Assembly (NCBI GenBank): GCA_964480915.1
Contig: CAYZRS010000004.1
Location: forward strand, 80,736-144,735
Origin: CAWGCE01 sp964480915
GTDB lineage: Bacteria; Planctomycetota; Planctomycetia; Pirellulales; Pirellulaceae
DNA length: 64,000 nucleotides
Direction: 5' to 3'
The first letter of the stretch is position 1. Every line of letters starts with the position of its first letter. A program made the translations under genes and the position numbers. Of the stretch, positions 63,951-64,000 are shown piece by piece. A model generated the notes under the pieces. The model made no database searches, was not told the origin of the DNA, and saw only the letters and a program-made list of their open reading frames with translations.

Positions 63951-64000
63951 GCTTGCCCAGTCGATCTTGGCAAATTGCCGTTTTTTCATAGCACTTCTTA

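Overview
This window looks like a piece of a planctomycete chromosome, most likely Pirellulales or a close relative. The evidence is the combination of secreted proteins ending in dockerin-like EF-hand pairs plus a VPEP-type C-terminal sorting tail, a planctomycete-type secretion leader (METLEHRQML), very large cadherin-like surface proteins, several fused Ser/Thr kinases, an ECF sigma factor beside a kinase, and a PilM-to-secretin cluster of the kind found in the PVC superphylum. I saw no rRNA, tRNA, CRISPR array or insertion sequence. A run of exactly 100 N lies at 40858-40957.

Region 1-17.8 kb is a surface and c-di-GMP block. It holds the 3' part of a giant secreted protein (FG-GAP/VCBS repeats, then cadherin-like modules, then one C-terminal membrane anchor), a PAS-GGDEF-HD c-di-GMP enzyme, a small DUF3467 protein, and a three-gene operon on the minus strand (GAF-HlyD, HlyD, M50 peptidase-HlyD). 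No ABC transporter or outer-membrane channel lies beside that operon, so it may be an unusual export or processing apparatus.

Region 18-29 kb carries two paralogous vanadium-type haloperoxidases and a PQQ-type sugar dehydrogenase-like protein. All three have dockerin-like and PEP-CTERM-like ends. A short SecA paralogue and a histone-deacetylase-family hydrolase lie among them. Region 29-38 kb holds an FHA-EAL protein, an AAA ATPase, a kinase fused to a tubulin/FtsZ-like domain, an arylsulfotransferase with dockerin repeats, and YraN. Region 38-47.4 kb holds a PEP-CTERM protein, a tricorn-like S41 protease with the assembly gap, an MT-A70 methyltransferase, cytidylate kinase, and a GH38-like gene split by a frameshift.

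Region 47.8-58.5 kb is a type IV pilus/secretin-like operon: a PilM-type ATPase with a PilN-like extension, two single-pass membrane proteins, and a large secretin with an N-terminal helical-repeat region. Its order resembles the Akkermansia Amuc_1101 to Amuc_1098 cluster. Region 58.6-64 kb has a small zinc ribbon protein, an AraC regulator next to a secreted DUF1579-like protein, and a kinase/alpha-beta hydrolase/degenerate cyclase fusion transcribed away from an ECF sigma factor.

The most promising places for undescribed biology are the giant protein with its HlyD/M50 operon and c-di-GMP enzyme, the kinase-tubulin fusion beside an AAA ATPase, and the kinase-hydrolase-cyclase fusion beside its sigma factor. 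Function statements are read from motifs by eye, without database searches.
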